64,000 nucleotides of DNA from Bretschneidera sinensis (GCA_023935145.1 CM043701.1:73144817-73208816); one strand, 5' to 3'. Shown: positions 41,880-55,307, numbered from the stretch's first letter. Made by a program: numbers and translations. The notes: generated from the sequence alone by a model not told the origin.

Positions 41880-43430
41880 TGTTAGTAGTATGCCCTACAA
41901 GCCAATGACATTTGATGTTTAGAGATATTATTTGTAAAACATTCTTATTCAAATTATTATCATAATTAATGTCAAATTTTAATTATCATGAATATTTGTT
42001 TAATTACACTATCATGATTAAGTCCATAGAGTAGTAGCAATGGAGATAGGATTATGACGAGATCATGATTTTGAGACCTAGTCTTCTCGAAATATTTTCT
42101 CTTAAATTTTCATGGTCATAGGATCCTACTTGGACGTTAGTAATCTGAATAGACTGGCACATACTATGTTTGCTTAATTAGAAGGGTGATTGATTTCAAT
42201 GTCACTTGTGTGGTAGACACTAAAATAAGTATATGGGTGCTTATTGGAGAATATTCACTAAACTTGACTTAACTTAAGAACATCTACATGGAATTTTACT
42301 TTCCTGTCAATAAGTAGTTCTTATGTTACAGTTGTGCATGCGATCCTTAAACTCGAGGAACCATAGTTATCTTATATGCTACTTATTATACTTTGATGCT
42401 ATTTAATATGGTTCTATTCATGAATCATTAATGTTATAATGAGTTTCATATGGAGGTATTGAGTGTTCAATAAGAGATACATCACTCCTAAGTAAAAAGG
42501 GTGAATGTCCTATGTGAACTACCAAGATATAATTCGGGAAGTTCTTTGGCCAAGGTAGAATGAGAATTATAAAAGATTTTCTAATTTCACTATTAGAATT
42601 ATATTTTTGAGATCTAGAGACAAAAATTAATGTTAAGGGTTTGACAGTAATTCCATACCTTAATTAACTTAATCGGAACATTACATTATGGAATGATTGA
42701 ATTGAACGGTAATTGATAAAGGAAAAGTTCAAGGTTTTACAACCAAATTAACAATCTGGGTAGTCATGATATACTGCTAGGTGTCTCTCATGATTTTAGA
42801 AGCCCTAAGAATTAATTTAATGAACAATTAATTAATTCTTATAAAAGAGTGAATTAGAAGGAGTTTTGATTCAAAATAAATTAGGAGTTCTAATTAATTG
42901 GAAAAGGATTCCAATTGTAATTACATAAAATTTATGGCTTACGACCAGATTAGTTTGAACCTAAGGGGTCACATACAAAAGGAGAAATGTATAATTAGGA
43001 AATAACAGCATGACTTTAGTTTGCAAATAATGCTTAGTTGCACCCTAACACTATAAATAGTTTATTAGTGTGCAGAAATCTGTTAGCACAAAAGTCTACA
43101 TACAAGTTTCTTCTAGGGTTTTAGTTCTTCTTCTTCCCAAAAGAGAGAGCTATATTAGAGAGAAATTCAAATTTGGGATTTTTCTTGTCTGGATCAAACT
43201 TAAAAACCATATACGTTTGTGATTGTTGTGAATTCAAGAACACAAAGGAATTTGAATTCAAGTGTGGTGGAGAATTTGACTACAACATATCCAACAAGGC
43301 AAGAACATAGTAAATCAAAGGTAATTATTCTAATATTGACTGATCTTTATTGTAAGATGTTCTAAAAAATCATAAGGTGATTAGGGTATATGGGAATCAA
43401 TGAAAATTTTTGCGTTTTCTATATCAATTT
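41880..43430 (+). repeat. Diverged copia LTR, solo-like (right limit approximate)
   Basis: Starts TGTTAGTAGTATGCCCTACAAGCCAATGAC and parallels the Angela/Tork-like LTRs at 43778 and 62949 through much of its length (for example the GATCATG, CACTAAAATAAG and GAGTGTTCAATAAG segments). No PBS follows and no gag-pol lies next to it. No clear target duplication was found, so the right end near 43430 is a guess. Confidence 0.6.
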
Positions 43431-43777
43431 CTTTCATGGCTTATAAGTCCATGCGCATAATTGATGGTAATTGGTTATTAATCAAGAATTACAAAGAGTA
43501 CTAGCTACGTATAAAGAAATCCGAAAAAAAGAGAGAGAAGAATTTGATGCTCGAATAGTGTTTGGTGAATCATAAAATGTCTAGAATTCTTATTGGGTAG
43601 AGAAAACTATTGAATCTCTTTTAACTCCTCTCTAAAAAACCTAAATGAACTTATTTATAAGCAAATAAGATAGTTGTTTTTGGGTGGGAAAATCTATTAA
43701 CAGATCAAGTTGTAGCTAGCTCATTAACATTAGGTCAGCACAGCATGACAAAACTCGATTGTTTTCTAAGCAATTAT
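43431..43777. other. Spacer between the two copia LTRs
   Basis: A+T-rich, no recognisable feature. Confidence 0.5.
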
Positions 43778-45141
43778 TGATAGTAATGTGCCCTATAGAC
43801 CAATAACATTTGATGTTAGGGGCATTTTACTTGTAAAATGATCTTATTCATTTATTGACAGTAAATAACTATTAATGAAAATTACTTATTTATCATGTTT
43901 ATTACAAATCACTACATGTGCATTACATGATAAAGCCCATAGAATTAGAGTAATCGAAATAAGCACCATGATGAGATCATGCTAGTAAGATGTATTTCTT
44001 TAAACTTTATTCTTAAATGCTCCTAATCATAGGATTACTAAGAACGACATTAGTGAATTCAGATATATTAGTATATACTATGTTTCTTTAAAGAGTTAAG
44101 GGTGCTTTATCTCACAGTCACTAGTGTATGAAATACTAAAACAAAGTTATATAGGTGCTTGTTAGAGAAAACATTTTATTGGCTGTCAACAGGAATTTTT
44201 ACGTTACAATTATACAAGTGATCCTTGGACTTGAGGCACCATGGATACCTTATGTATATGTCATCATGCTTTGATGCCATCTAAATGTGATTCTAATAAT
44301 GGGTCACAGAAGGATAGTAATTGGGTATGATCACTTATGCATGAAGGTATGTGAGTGTACAATAAATGATCCATCACCCTTAGTAAAAGAGAGAGAATGT
44401 CGTATGTGATATGATTAAGTCATAGCTTTAAAATTTCTTGGCCATTGTGGAGTGGAAATTAGAAATGAATTTTTAATTTTACCATTTAATTTATGGACTT
44501 GAGATCTAGAAATATATGATTAATTGCAATTAAATTTTAATTAAAAGGATAATTAAAAAGAGTTTTAATTAATTAGATGGGATCCAATTGTTACGATCTA
44601 TTGCCAGCCCAATATTGAACCTAAGGGGTCACACATAATTAGACAATTGTAAGAATAAAGAAAATTATGGATCAAATGAAAGAATTTTAGGAATTAATTA
44701 AACCATAGGTTTAATTGCAATTCTAGAAATCCGAGCTTTTAGAAGTAAGGGATCTATATAAATGTTATGTTTCATAGAAATCCTAACAAGATTATTATTG
44801 ATGAAGTTAGTTTCAGACATTTTCTCTCTCTAGAAGGGATAAATTTTCAGAGCTATGACTCAATGAATTTTTTGTCAGCCTTAATTTTCTTCATCGCGTG
44901 ATGTTCGACATCTCAAAGAAGAAGATCCCTATTCTTGGTTGCTTCTATAGATACATTTAGAGGTCGAACACTTGAACAACTGGTGAATCTGTTTCAAAGA
45001 TCAATAAAAATCTCTAACTTTGTATGGAAATATTATTTGGATCATCATTCTAATAGATTCATAGAGATTTATCTTGGAATTTAAGTCTATTGACATTAAT
45101 TTTTAATTTTCCACTGCGCATCTTATGTCTGTAGACTTACA
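43778..45141 (+). repeat. Angela/Tork-like 5' LTR
   Basis: 1364 bp from TGATAGTAATGTGCCC to GTAGACTTACA. The PBS follows directly. It aligns with 62949-63542 until that copy is interrupted. Confidence 0.85.
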
Positions 45142-45142
45142 G

Positions 45143-45155
45143 TGGTATTAAAGCC
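45143..45155 (+). other. Primer binding site, tRNA-iMet type, decayed
   Basis: TGGTATTAAAGCC against the usual TGGTATCAGAGCC. Confidence 0.75.
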
Positions 45156-46357
45156 AACTCTATAGATTATTAGAATGAGTTTAATTTTTTTTACAGCTTT
45201 AAATATATAATATTAATTTTATTAGATTGCAAACTAATAATCTAAAAGTTAGATTAGGGTTTATGAAACCATTGATCAAGAAAAATCAATAATGTGTTCT
45301 TGAATTTATTATCGTCATATGAAGATGATAAAATTGTTATATATTATTTTTTGAAATATATTAAATCAATAGAGATTGATACTGAAAAAAAAAATTTGAT
45401 GGTGAAACTATGGTTTTTCATCAAATAAAAATTGTTTTGGAATGTAAATCATGAAAATTGTGTAAAACAATCTGCAGTAAAACATATTTTCTGGTCCAGC
45501 TTCAAATTGGTATAATTTACTCATTTTAAATCGGATTGGGGTGATTTCAGCGGATTTGAAAAGATACAGAAGTTTAGTTTCATATGAATTTGATTTTTTC
45601 TTTAAAATTAAAAGTATTTTGTAATCTATGATTAAAAAATTGGCCAGTGTTCAAATAAAAAAATAGTTTTTTTTTTCAAAATTGCAAGTTTTTGCTTATT
45701 CTTGAGATTTAGAATTCATTTTGGATTGAAATTCAAAATACAAGTGTTAATTTAACTAAATACATGATTTTTTATCTTCAAAATTATATTTTACTTAATA
45801 ATTTTTTTAATTGTTGGATTAAAATTTAAATAAATTGGAGTTTGATTAGGAATCGAAACTCCAAAATCCTTATCATATTGGAATTATGAATTCTAATGAA
45901 CAATGAATCTTAATCCTATTTGGAATCAGATTAAGAGAAGTTTCTAAAACTTAATGGGATTAGGAATGCAATATAATGATTAAACAATCTTAATCCTATT
46001 TGGAATAGGATTAGGAATGCAATCTATGAAATAATAGTCATAACTACAATAGAATTGTTATTATTTATTTATGCAATTTTATTGTATGAGTTGATGACTA
46101 TTGGACCTATACCTTAGCAAATGGTTAAATTCATGGGATTATTTTTGGTTATTCAATTTTAAATGGGGTTTGCATACCTCACCTTCTCTTATTTCTCTCA
46201 ATGTAAATTTATATCTCCCTCCATAGTAGCCCGTTTGAAGATTGAAGACCCATGAATGTATGAGATATATTCATGTAATAATTACCTAGGGTTTAATCAA
46301 GTGATTTACTCTTTATTAGCTCAAGTAAATCACACTTAGAAAGTCCATAGTCATCTA

Positions 46358-46432
<75 letters not shown>

Positions 46433-46616
46433 TAAGCATGTAATTAGATTATATACTTATTAAATGTTTTTTATGCACGTTAAATGATGAGATCTATACG
46501 TAAAGACCCAAATCCCTCACACGAATTTTTTAATATTAAGTAGTAAATGGAAATCATTAGGAATGATCATTCGTAGCCTTCAACCATTATAGACAATATA
46601 CAAAGTTTTTTATGTA
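45156..46616 (+). other. Copia leader, first part
   Basis: Non-coding and A+T-rich, with an (AT)n(GT)n microsatellite at about 46366-46430. No open frame of note. Confidence 0.65.
46366..46430 (+). repeat. (AT)n(GT)n microsatellite
   Basis: AT repeats followed by GT repeats within the copia leader. Confidence 0.95.
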
Positions 46617-47160
46617 TAAATTTATTGTGTCATCACAAGGTTTACATCTATAGGAAAATTATATTGTCAGTTAAAACATGTGATGCACATGAGGTAAACA
46701 AATAATATAGCTTTGTTGTGTCACCACAAGGGTTATATCACTAATTTACACTTGTGAGGAATGATTAGTTTAACTTAATTAAAATGGATATGATTTGTTA
46801 TGTCGCCACAATTTCATATACAATTAAGAGGCTAAATTATTATTGGGAATTGTATGAGATGCAAATGATAAAAGTTATCTACCCATAAAGTACATTATTA
46901 GTTTGTTGTGTCACCCCAAGGCTTAATGTACAAGTGATAGGATCCTGATCCCCACTAGGAATCCTTTCAAAGGGGTTTTCTGCTTTACACATTGGGAATC
47001 GAAAAGAATAATGGAAGGTACCATTTAGATTAAAGACAAAATCTTTATGATAGTTAATAATATGAATAGATGCTAATTTTATTTATTGTTACATCGTAGA
47101 TCACAATGATTAAACCCATTATCGTGTATACTTGATGTAAACAATCTAACAGGTCCAATC
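46617..47160 (+). repeat. Copia leader duplicate R1 with hairpin repeats
   Basis: 544 bp, matching 58717-59259 (R2) on the other side of the Athila-like element. It carries four degenerate units around TTGTG-TCAC-CACAA, a 5-bp stem with 4-nt loop, at about 46625, 46716, 46797 and 46914. Confidence 0.85.
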
Positions 47161-47168
47161 CAAAAACT

Positions 47169-48398
47169 TGATCGGTGCAAAACTGCAAGTGCACAGTATC
47201 GTAGTTTTATAGTAAAGTGATAAGAAGAGTATCGTCCTCAAGGATTGGTAACTTTACTTCTGACAAGTATTGAAATTATATTAATCTCAATTTTATTTAG
47301 AAAAATCTCTTTTTGTTGTTTGTAATTGCAATATGAAATAAAATTAATTTCAATGAAATAATCAAAGGAAAAGAAAGTTCTTTTTCGAATATCAAATTAA
47401 TAAGATAAAGAACTTCTAGGAAATCGATTTCACTTAATTCTTCGCTATGCTTAACTCATCTAACTACTTAAAATTAATCCTCTATGTTTGTTAGTGAAAT
47501 CTCCAACTTATCCAAAAGCCTCTTTCGATAGTCAATTGGAAATATTCTTGCTCATCATTCTACACAAGAGTATGCGAATTAATAAAACAAGAAGTATTAA
47601 GACTAGCAATTTTTTTTAGACTACACATGTTCATATAAGTCTTTCAATTCCTATATTTACCTATGCTGAAATATCCAAGTTCTATCTTGTAATTCCTTCT
47701 TTCGACAGCAAATCACAAGATCAAGATCATCTAATTAATGGCCAGTCAATTAGAAGTAGTACATTCAAAATAAATCAGCCAAACATAGAAGATAATTAGT
47801 GCAAATCAGCATAGAAAAGCAAGCATAGTTTGAAATTAAATTACATCATTTTCCTAGAATAAAGAAAGTTTAGTTCATGCTGAAAATTAAATTTAACAGC
47901 AACTAATTCACCATAATTTCGTAAACCAGTGTGTGTTCAGTTGCTACAGCTGCTGCTACTATGGAGGGCAGTTGTGCGATCAACATTAGATACTGAGCAG
48001 AGGGGCAAGGTAGGTGCCGGCTGAGAGGAAGTAGCTACTGGTGCCAGATTAGGACATGTTGCTTCCGGATGAGGAGGACTGATGGTTGCGGGTTGCTGCT
48101 GCCAGATGAGGAGGAGAGGGCTGCCGGTTATCTCTCTAGGGCTGCAAGCTGTCTCCTTTAATTAGGGTTTCTCTCTTTCCTTTATGTAGGCTCCAAAGTC
48201 TTCAATTAAAATTTCATTTTTTAAACAAGAGAAAGAGTCCCTTGATGATAGGACACTAAAATTTGGATCTTTCCTTTTTTCTAAATCTAAAATAAATTAA
48301 ATCACAACAATAAAGCCTAAAACCAACAAAAATTAATAAAATTATATTATTGTTAAAAGTTAAGACGTGATAAAAATAGGAAATTATACACAGCATCA
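47169..48398 (-). repeat. Athila-like 3' LTR, duplicate copy B1
   Basis: Window orientation TGATCGGTGC...CAGCATCA, followed by the PPT (AACACCCCCAAAC, minus strand GTTTGGGGGTGTT). Confidence 0.9.
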
Positions 48399-48435
48399 AA
48401 CACCCCCAAACTTAAAACTTTATTTGTCCTCAAAT
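48399..48435 (-). other. PPT and AGGA-loop hairpin (copy B1)
   Basis: The minus strand reads ATTTG-AGGA-CAAAT (48422-48435), a spacer, then GTTTGGGGGTGTT next to the LTR. Confidence 0.8.
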
Positions 48436-48699
48436 AAAAATCAAACGAACCCATAGAAAAATCTCATCACTTACCAAGCCATGATCTGAATTTAGATTTC
48501 ATTACTAGCATCTTACTCTTTTAACATCAAGGATAGCAGGAAAATCAATAAAACATTTAGCAATTTTTCAAGCAAGTGTTAATAGAATACTTCAACCTAA
48601 AGCTAAGTCCTTGAATGTGTGTGCGTTATAGTCAATTTAACTCCAAACCACCTGTAAACTTAGATAAAACTATAACAACTAAAACCAGAAACCAAATCA

Positions 48700-50450
48700 G
48701 TTTTTCGCTTTATACATTGGGAATCGAAAGAATAATGGGAGGTACCATTTAGATTAAAGACAAAATCTTTATGATAGTTAATAATATGAATATATGCTAA
48801 TTTTATTTATTGTTACATCGTAGATCACAATGATTAAACCCATTATTGTGTATACTTGATGCAAACAATCTAACAGGTCCAATCCAAAAACTTGATCGGT
48901 GCAAAACTGGAAGTGCACAGTATAGTAGTTTTATAGTAAAGTGATAAGAAGAGTATCGTCCTCAATGATTGGTAACTTTACTTCTAACAAGTACCAAAAT
49001 TATACTAATCTCAATTTTATTTAGAAAAATCTCTTTTTGTTGTTTGTAATTGCAATATGAAATAAAATTAATATCAATGAAATAATCAAAGGAAAAGAAA
49101 GTTGTTTTTCGAATATCAAATTAATAAGATAAAGAACTTCTAGGAAATCGATTTCACTTAATTCCTCACTATGCTTAACTCATCTAACTAATTAAAATTG
49201 ACCTTCTATGTTTGTTAGTGAAATCTCCAACTTATCCAAAAGCCTCTTTCGATAGTCAATTGGAAATATTCTTGCTCATCATTCTACACAAGAGTATGCA
49301 AATTAATAAAACAAGAAAGCATTAAGACCATCGATTTTTTTAGACTACACATGTTCATATAAATCTTTCGATTCCTATACTTACCTATGCTGAAATATCC
49401 AAGTTCTATCTTGTAATTCCTTCTTTCGACAACAAATCATAAGATCAAGATCACCTAATTAATGGCCAGTCAATTAGAAGCAATACATTCAAAATAAATC
49501 AGTTAAACATAGAAGATAATTAGTGCAAATCAGCATAGAAAAGCAAGCATAGTTTGAAATTAAATTACATCATTTTCCTAGAATAAAGAAAGTTTAGTTC
49601 ATGTTGAAAATTAAATTTAATAGCAACGAATTCACCATAATTTCGTAAACCAATGTGTGTTCAGCTGCTACTACTGCTGCTACTGTGGAGGGCTGCTATG
49701 CGATCAGCACTATATACCGAGCAGAGGGGCGAGGTAGGTGCCGGCTAAGAGGAAGTAGCTACTGGTGCCAAATTAGGACAACTGCTGCTTTCGGATGAGG
49801 AGGACTGGTGGTTGCGGGTTGCTGCTGTCGAATGAGGAGGAGAGGGCTGCCGGCTATCTTTCTAGGGCTGCAAGCTATCTCCTTTAATTAGGGTTTCTCT
49901 CTTTCCTTTATATACGCTCCAAAGTCTTCAATTAAAATTTTCTTTTATAGGCTCCAAAGTCTTTAATTAAAATTTCATTTTTTAAACAAGAGAAAGAGTC
50001 CCTTGATGATAGGACACTAAAATTTGGATCTTTCCTTTCTTCTAAATCTGAAATAAATTAAATGAAAACAATGAAGCCTAAAACCAACAAAAATTAATAA
50101 AATTAGATTAAAGTTAAAAGTTAAGACGTGATAAAAATAGGAAATTATGCACGACATCAAACACCTCCAAACTTGAAACTTTATTTGTCCTCAAATAAAA
50201 ATAAAATGAACCCGTAGAAAAATCTCATCACTCACCAAGCCATGATCTGAATTTAGATTTCATTACTAGCATCTTACTCTTTTAACATCAAGGATAACAG
50301 GAAAATCAATAAAAAATTTAGCAATTTGTCAAGCAAGAGTTAATAGAATACTTCAACCTAAAGCTAAGTCCTTGAGTGTGTGTGCGTTATAGTCAATTTA
50401 ACTCCAAACCACCTGTAAACTTAGATAAAAGTAGAACAACTAAAACCAGA
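48700..50450. repeat. Tandem duplication unit 2
   Basis: Second copy of 46975-48689. It has an additional internal duplication of about 38 bp near 49917-49990 (GGCTCCAAAGTCTTYAATTA). Confidence 0.85.
48893..50159 (-). repeat. Athila-like 3' LTR, copy B2
   Basis: TGATCGGTGC...GACATCA. Adjacent to the uninterrupted 3' untranslated region of the element, so this is probably the original 3' LTR position. Confidence 0.9.
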
Positions 50451-52060
50451 GGAATTCTCTCAAAACTTAACTCCATAAGTCCAATTTTCAGAAACCCTCT
50501 CCATTAATGTAGTTAACACCAAAATCAGAGATCAAAAGGTGTTTAATCAGGTTGTAATGATAGGCCACGAGATGAGGGCTAAGAAAGAAATGGACAAGGA
50601 AAATTAAAGCAAACTAGGAAAATACTTGGTTGAAAGAAAAATAAAAAGATCTCCACAGGTTTCAAACCATAACTCTTTCTCGACTGCATGCTCATGCTGG
50701 TGACATTGTTGTTGTTATGCTTAAAGAAGCAATACCAAGTACACTTTTAACAAAATCTAAATTGATATGCACTCCATTCATTGAGTTTTCTCTATTTTAT
50801 GCTTCTTTTCATGATGAATAAATTGCTTCTGGGCAAAAAACAAACCCAACAAAAATGCTTCTTTTTTATACACTTGGATCAAACAGAGCATAATTTCCTT
50901 TGAACTAACTTTATTTTCAAATGTAGATTCCCACCAAAGTATTTTCTCAAACCATAAAAGGTAAATTCATGGTTTTTCAAGCTTAAAACGAGAATGGTTA
51001 ATGTAGTTAAAAGAATAAATAAAAGGTTAAATAAGATAAGGCTCAAGGGGGGTTAACTATGGAAGTACACCATGCAATGATGGTATGGTAACTAGGATGG
51101 CTGGGAAAGCTTTTTGGTTGTGACAAAAAAATGCCTAGATCATTTCTCAAATATTTGGTATCAAACAGAGCATAATTTCCTTTGAACTAACTTTCTTTTC
51201 AAATGTAGATTCCCACCAAAGTATTTTCTCAAACCATAAAAAGGTAAATTTATGGTTTTTCAAGCTTAGAACGGGAATGGTTAATGTAGTTAAAAGAATA
51301 AATAAAAGCTTAAATAAAATAAGGCTCAAGGGGGTTAACTTTGTAAGTACACCATGCAATGATGGTTGATAACTAGGACGGCTGGGAAAGCTTTTTGGTT
51401 ATGACAAAAAATGCCTAGATCATTTCTCAAATATTTGGTATCAACTAGGATTTCTCCTCAAGGATCCATCAACGGATTCTAAAGTAAAACAAGATTGAAC
51501 TCCCCCGACCCAGTTGATTCTACCAATTCTCTTTGTCAGCAAAATGGAATAAAAGAAAAAAAATGACTATGTGCTCAATTATGTTCAAGGACAAAGATTT
51601 AAATCAAAGTATCCACAAAACTCAGCGTAATATAAAAAAAATTTTCAAAAATTTTATGTCCTATCCTCAATCACAAATTTCAGATTCATAGAGATTTCAA
51701 TCATACTCAAATTCATGCTTGGTAAGAAAATTTAAAAACTCAAGACTTACAAAAATCACAAGTAAAGTAAAATAAACAGCAATCAAGAGGAAAAAAATGG
51801 CTATAGGACTTTACACCCCCACACTTAAACTCAACAATGTCCTCATTGTGATTCAAAGGAGAGAAAGATTGAAGAAATGAAATGAACTTCCCTTTTTTCA
51901 TGGTGAATCCGCCGTAGTTTGCAATTTCTAGCTCTTTATTCTTGTTAACAAACCTACATCAAAATCCAAATTATTCAAAATAAAAATAAAAAATTCTATG
52001 GGCTGCCTCCCAAAAGCGTTTGTTTTTAAGTCTATAGCCAGACTTTTCAATTTTCCTCAA
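50160..52060 (-). other. Athila-like 3' untranslated region with a 282-bp tandem duplication
   Basis: Non-coding. 50879-51160 is repeated at 51161-51440 in direct orientation; the homologous region at 250-700 has one copy. The 70-residue frame at 51147-51359 is an artefact of this repeat. Confidence 0.8.
51810..51850 (-). other. Upstream hairpin plus PPT-like tract
   Basis: Minus strand CAATG-AGGA-CATTG (51835-51848), then TTGAGTTTAAGTGTGGGGGTGTAAAG. It has the same layout as the true PPT but about 1.37 kb (one repeat unit removed) upstream of the LTR. Confidence 0.65.
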
Positions 52061-53456
52061 TTAGGGTCTCTAAGAGGAATAAGTGCACAGTTCCTCTCAA
52101 CTTGTTCCCTATAATAGTGCTTTACTCTCTGACTGTTAACTCTGAACATATTCCCTATCTTGTCCTCCAAGTCTATTGCTCCAAAAAAAGGAAACACTAT
52201 CAATTGTATAAGGACTTGTCCATCTTGATTTAAATTACCCGGGAAGAGTTTGAGTCATGAATTGAAGAATAAAACTTGCTGTCCTAGGGAAAACTCACGC
52301 CTAAGAATATGTTTGTCATTCCACTTTTTCGTCCGCTTTTTGTAGATCTTCACATTTTCATAAGTATTGTTATGGAACTTATCAATCTCATTCAATTATA
52401 AGAGTCGCTTTTCACCTGCTATTTTTAAATCAAAATTAAACTTCTTTATAGCCCAATAAGCACTACACTCCAACTCAACAGGAAGATGACATATTTTTCC
52501 AAACACTAATCGGTAAGGAAACATCCTGATAGGTGTTTTGAAAGCTATATGGTATGCCCACAAAGCAGCATCAAGCTTCTTTGCCCAATCCTTCTTATTG
52601 GTGTTGACCGTCTTCTCGAGGATGTTCTTGATTTCTCGATTTGAAATTTCAACTTGGCTATTAGTTTAAGGATGGTAGCCAAGTGCTATCTTGTGCTTCA
52701 CACCATATTTAGAAAGAAGGTTGGCAAACAACTTGTTGTAAAAGTGGGTTCTTTCGTCACTAATAATAGCTCGTGGAGTGACAAATCTTGTGAATATATT
52801 CTTATGAAGAAATTTGAGCACAAGCTTTGCATCGTTTGTTGTTGTAGCAATTGCTTCCACCGATTTTGACACATAATCGACTGCTAATAAGATATAAAAA
52901 AGCCAAAAGAATGAGGAAAAGGACCCATAAAATTGATTCCCCAAACATCAAATAACTAAACTTCTAAGATATTTTTCAATGGTAGCTCCTAGCACCTTGA
53001 AATATTTCTCATATGTTGGCACCGATCACAAGTCTTCACCGAAGTATAAAAATCACAAAAGATAGACAGCCAAAAGAAACCACTTTGAAATACCTTAGTT
53101 GTTGTTCGTGTTGCTCCAAAATGACTTCCATATGATGATTAATGGTAATGATGGAGAATGACTTCCATCTCTTCTTCTAGTACATATTTTGGATGATTTA
53201 ACCAGGGTATCTTTTAAACAGTAAAGGTTCATCCAAAAAATAATATTTCACATCATGTAAAAACTTCTTGCACTAGTGGTAAGTGAGATCTGGTGGTAGT
53301 ACTTTACACTAGGTAGTTTACAATATCAGCATACCAAGGAAGCTTGATCTCACATGCAAACAACTGCTCATCAGGGAATGCTTCTTAGATCTTTGAATTT
53401 GGTCTCACTTCCTCTTGCACCAGCCGAGAGAGATGATTAGCAACTGAATTTTCACT
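52060..53456 (-). pseudogene. Athila-like integrase, broken
   Basis: In shifting minus-strand frames: zinc finger HSSPYGSH and CDRCQ (about 53000-53130), first core motif GINFMGPF where the family has GIDFMG (catalytic Asp to Asn, near 52935), second Asp in IISDERTHFYN (in 52666-52944). Then [17 protein letters not shown] and [19 protein letters not shown] follow after a stop. The downstream C-terminal part reaches about 52060. Confidence 0.82.
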
Positions 53457-54511
53457 TCATTTCTTATCTCGAACCTCCAAATCAAATTCTTGAAAAATCA
53501 GGATCCAACGAATCAGCCTAGGCTTAGCATCATTCTTGCCAAACAAATAACGAGTTGCAGCATGATCAGTGAATAATATCACTTTTGTACCAATGAGGCA
53601 AGACCGAAATTTGTCACAAGTAAACACAATAAGCATATCCTTCTCAATTGTTGTATAATTTAGTTGAGCATCATTCAAGGTCCGACTTGCATAATAAATG
53701 GCCTTAAACAGTTTATTTCGCTTTTGTCCTAATACTGCTCCAACTAAAAAGTCACTTGCATCACACATAACTTCAAAAGGTTGACTCCAATCAGGTACAG
53801 TCATAATTGGTATTGAAACTAGTTTCTCCTTGATTGCATCAAAGGCTTGCAAACATGCATTATCAAAGTCAAATGCATAATTTTTTCAAGAAAATTACGT
53901 AAAGGTCTAGAGAGTTTAGAAAAATCCTTGATAAATCTTCTATAAAATTCCACATGTCCCAGAAAGCTTCTAATTCCCTTCACATTCTTTGGAGGTGGTA
54001 GTTTTTCTATGGTTGCAATTTTAGCTCGATCAACCTCAATTCCTTTAGATGACACTCGATGGCCAAGCACGATCCCTTCTTGAACCATGAAATGGCACTT
54101 CTCCCAATTTAGGACTATATTTTTTTCTTCACATTTCTACAAAACAAGAGTTAAATTATGCAGACAATGATCAAAAGATGTACCAAAAACTGAAAAATCA
54201 TCCCCAAAAATTTCCATTATCTCTTCTGCTATATCATAAAAAATAGCCATAAAGCAACATTGAAATGTTGCTGGGGCATTGCACAATCCGAATGGAATCC
54301 TCCTAAAAGCAAATGTGTTATAGAAGCATGTGAATATAGTTTTCTCTTGATCTTCGAGGGCTATGGCAATTTGGTTATACCACGAATAACCATCTAAAAA
54401 GCAATAGTAGGAAGACTCAGCCAATCGATCCAGCATTTGATCAATAAAGGGTAGTGAAAAATGATCCTTCCTTGTTGCTTTGTTCAACTTGCGATAATCT
54501 ATACACGCCAA
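53457..54511 (-). pseudogene. Athila-like reverse transcriptase core and RNase H, frameshifted
   Basis: 54137-54511 has CIDYRKLNKATRKDHFSLPF, YCFLDGYSWYNQIAIA, FGLCNAPATFQCC and the polymerase site FGDD (IFGDDFSVFG), where FMDD is usual. 53819-54088 has GIVLGHRVSSKGIEVD and SFLGHVEFYRRFI. 53457-53852 has RNase H with [25 protein letters not shown] and [10 protein letters not shown]. At least two frameshifts separate the pieces. Confidence 0.9.
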
Positions 54512-55053
54512 CTCATGATTGTTCTTATAGGAATAAACTCATTGTTGTCATTTCTCACCACTGTCATTCCACCATTTTTTGGTACAACCTGCACTGGACT
54601 TACCCATGAGCTGTCTAAAATAACATAGATAATTCCAGCATTGAGAAGCTTCAAAATTTCAACTCTCATGACCTCCTTCATTACTGGATTTAATCTTCTT
54701 TGGTGCTCAATCAATGGTTTGTAAAGTTCCTCCATTAAAATCTTGTGCATGCAAATGGAAGGGCTTATACCTTTTATGTCGGAAACAGTCCATCCCAAGG
54801 CTGTTCTATGCTCTCTTAACACATGCAACAACTTTTCTTCTTTTTCGGGTGTGAGTAATGCAGCAACAATCACTAGAAATGTGTAACTATCACCCAAGAA
54901 TGCATAGCGAAGATGCTTAGGTAATTTCTTCAACTCTAGAGTTGTAGTTTGTTGCATCTTTTCTCTAGAAATTTCAGAATCTGGCCTTGCTACCATCGGA
55001 TCTAGCCTTCCCACTTCATTGCTAAGTGATGCATCCAGCTGCAAGGCTCCCAA
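54499..55053 (-). pseudogene. Athila-like protease-RT linker and RT N-terminus
   Basis: 184-codon piece: ELKKLPKHLRYAFLGDSYTF, EKLLHVLREHRTALGWTVSD, KGISPSICMHKI, RRLNPVMKEVMRVEILKLL and SWVSPVQVVPKNGG. It keeps the Trp (ALGWT) that the plus-strand Athila lost. Confidence 0.88.
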
Positions 55054-55307
55054 GGCAAATACATAGTGGATAAATTCTTCAATAACAAGAGATAAATCAA
55101 ATTCACAAACATCATAATTGATAAAATTATAAGCTTGAGATGAAGTGGTGATATAGCATTCTAGGTGATCAGCTGGTACATATTCTTGAAAGATTTCTTC
55201 TACACATTGCTTAATAACATCTACCTAAAAACAAGTGCAGGGATCTTCTGGAAATCTCATGGCTTGGTAGATGTTAAACATAACCTCTTCCTTGTTTACT
55301 CCCAATG

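Larger units (their letters stand above)
46975..48689. repeat. Tandem duplication unit 1 (copia leader plus Athila-like LTR border)
   Basis: Holds the end of R1, an entire Athila-like LTR (47169-48398) and about 290 bp of its internal 3' region. It is repeated as 48700-50450 with an 11-bp filler between them. Confidence 0.85.
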
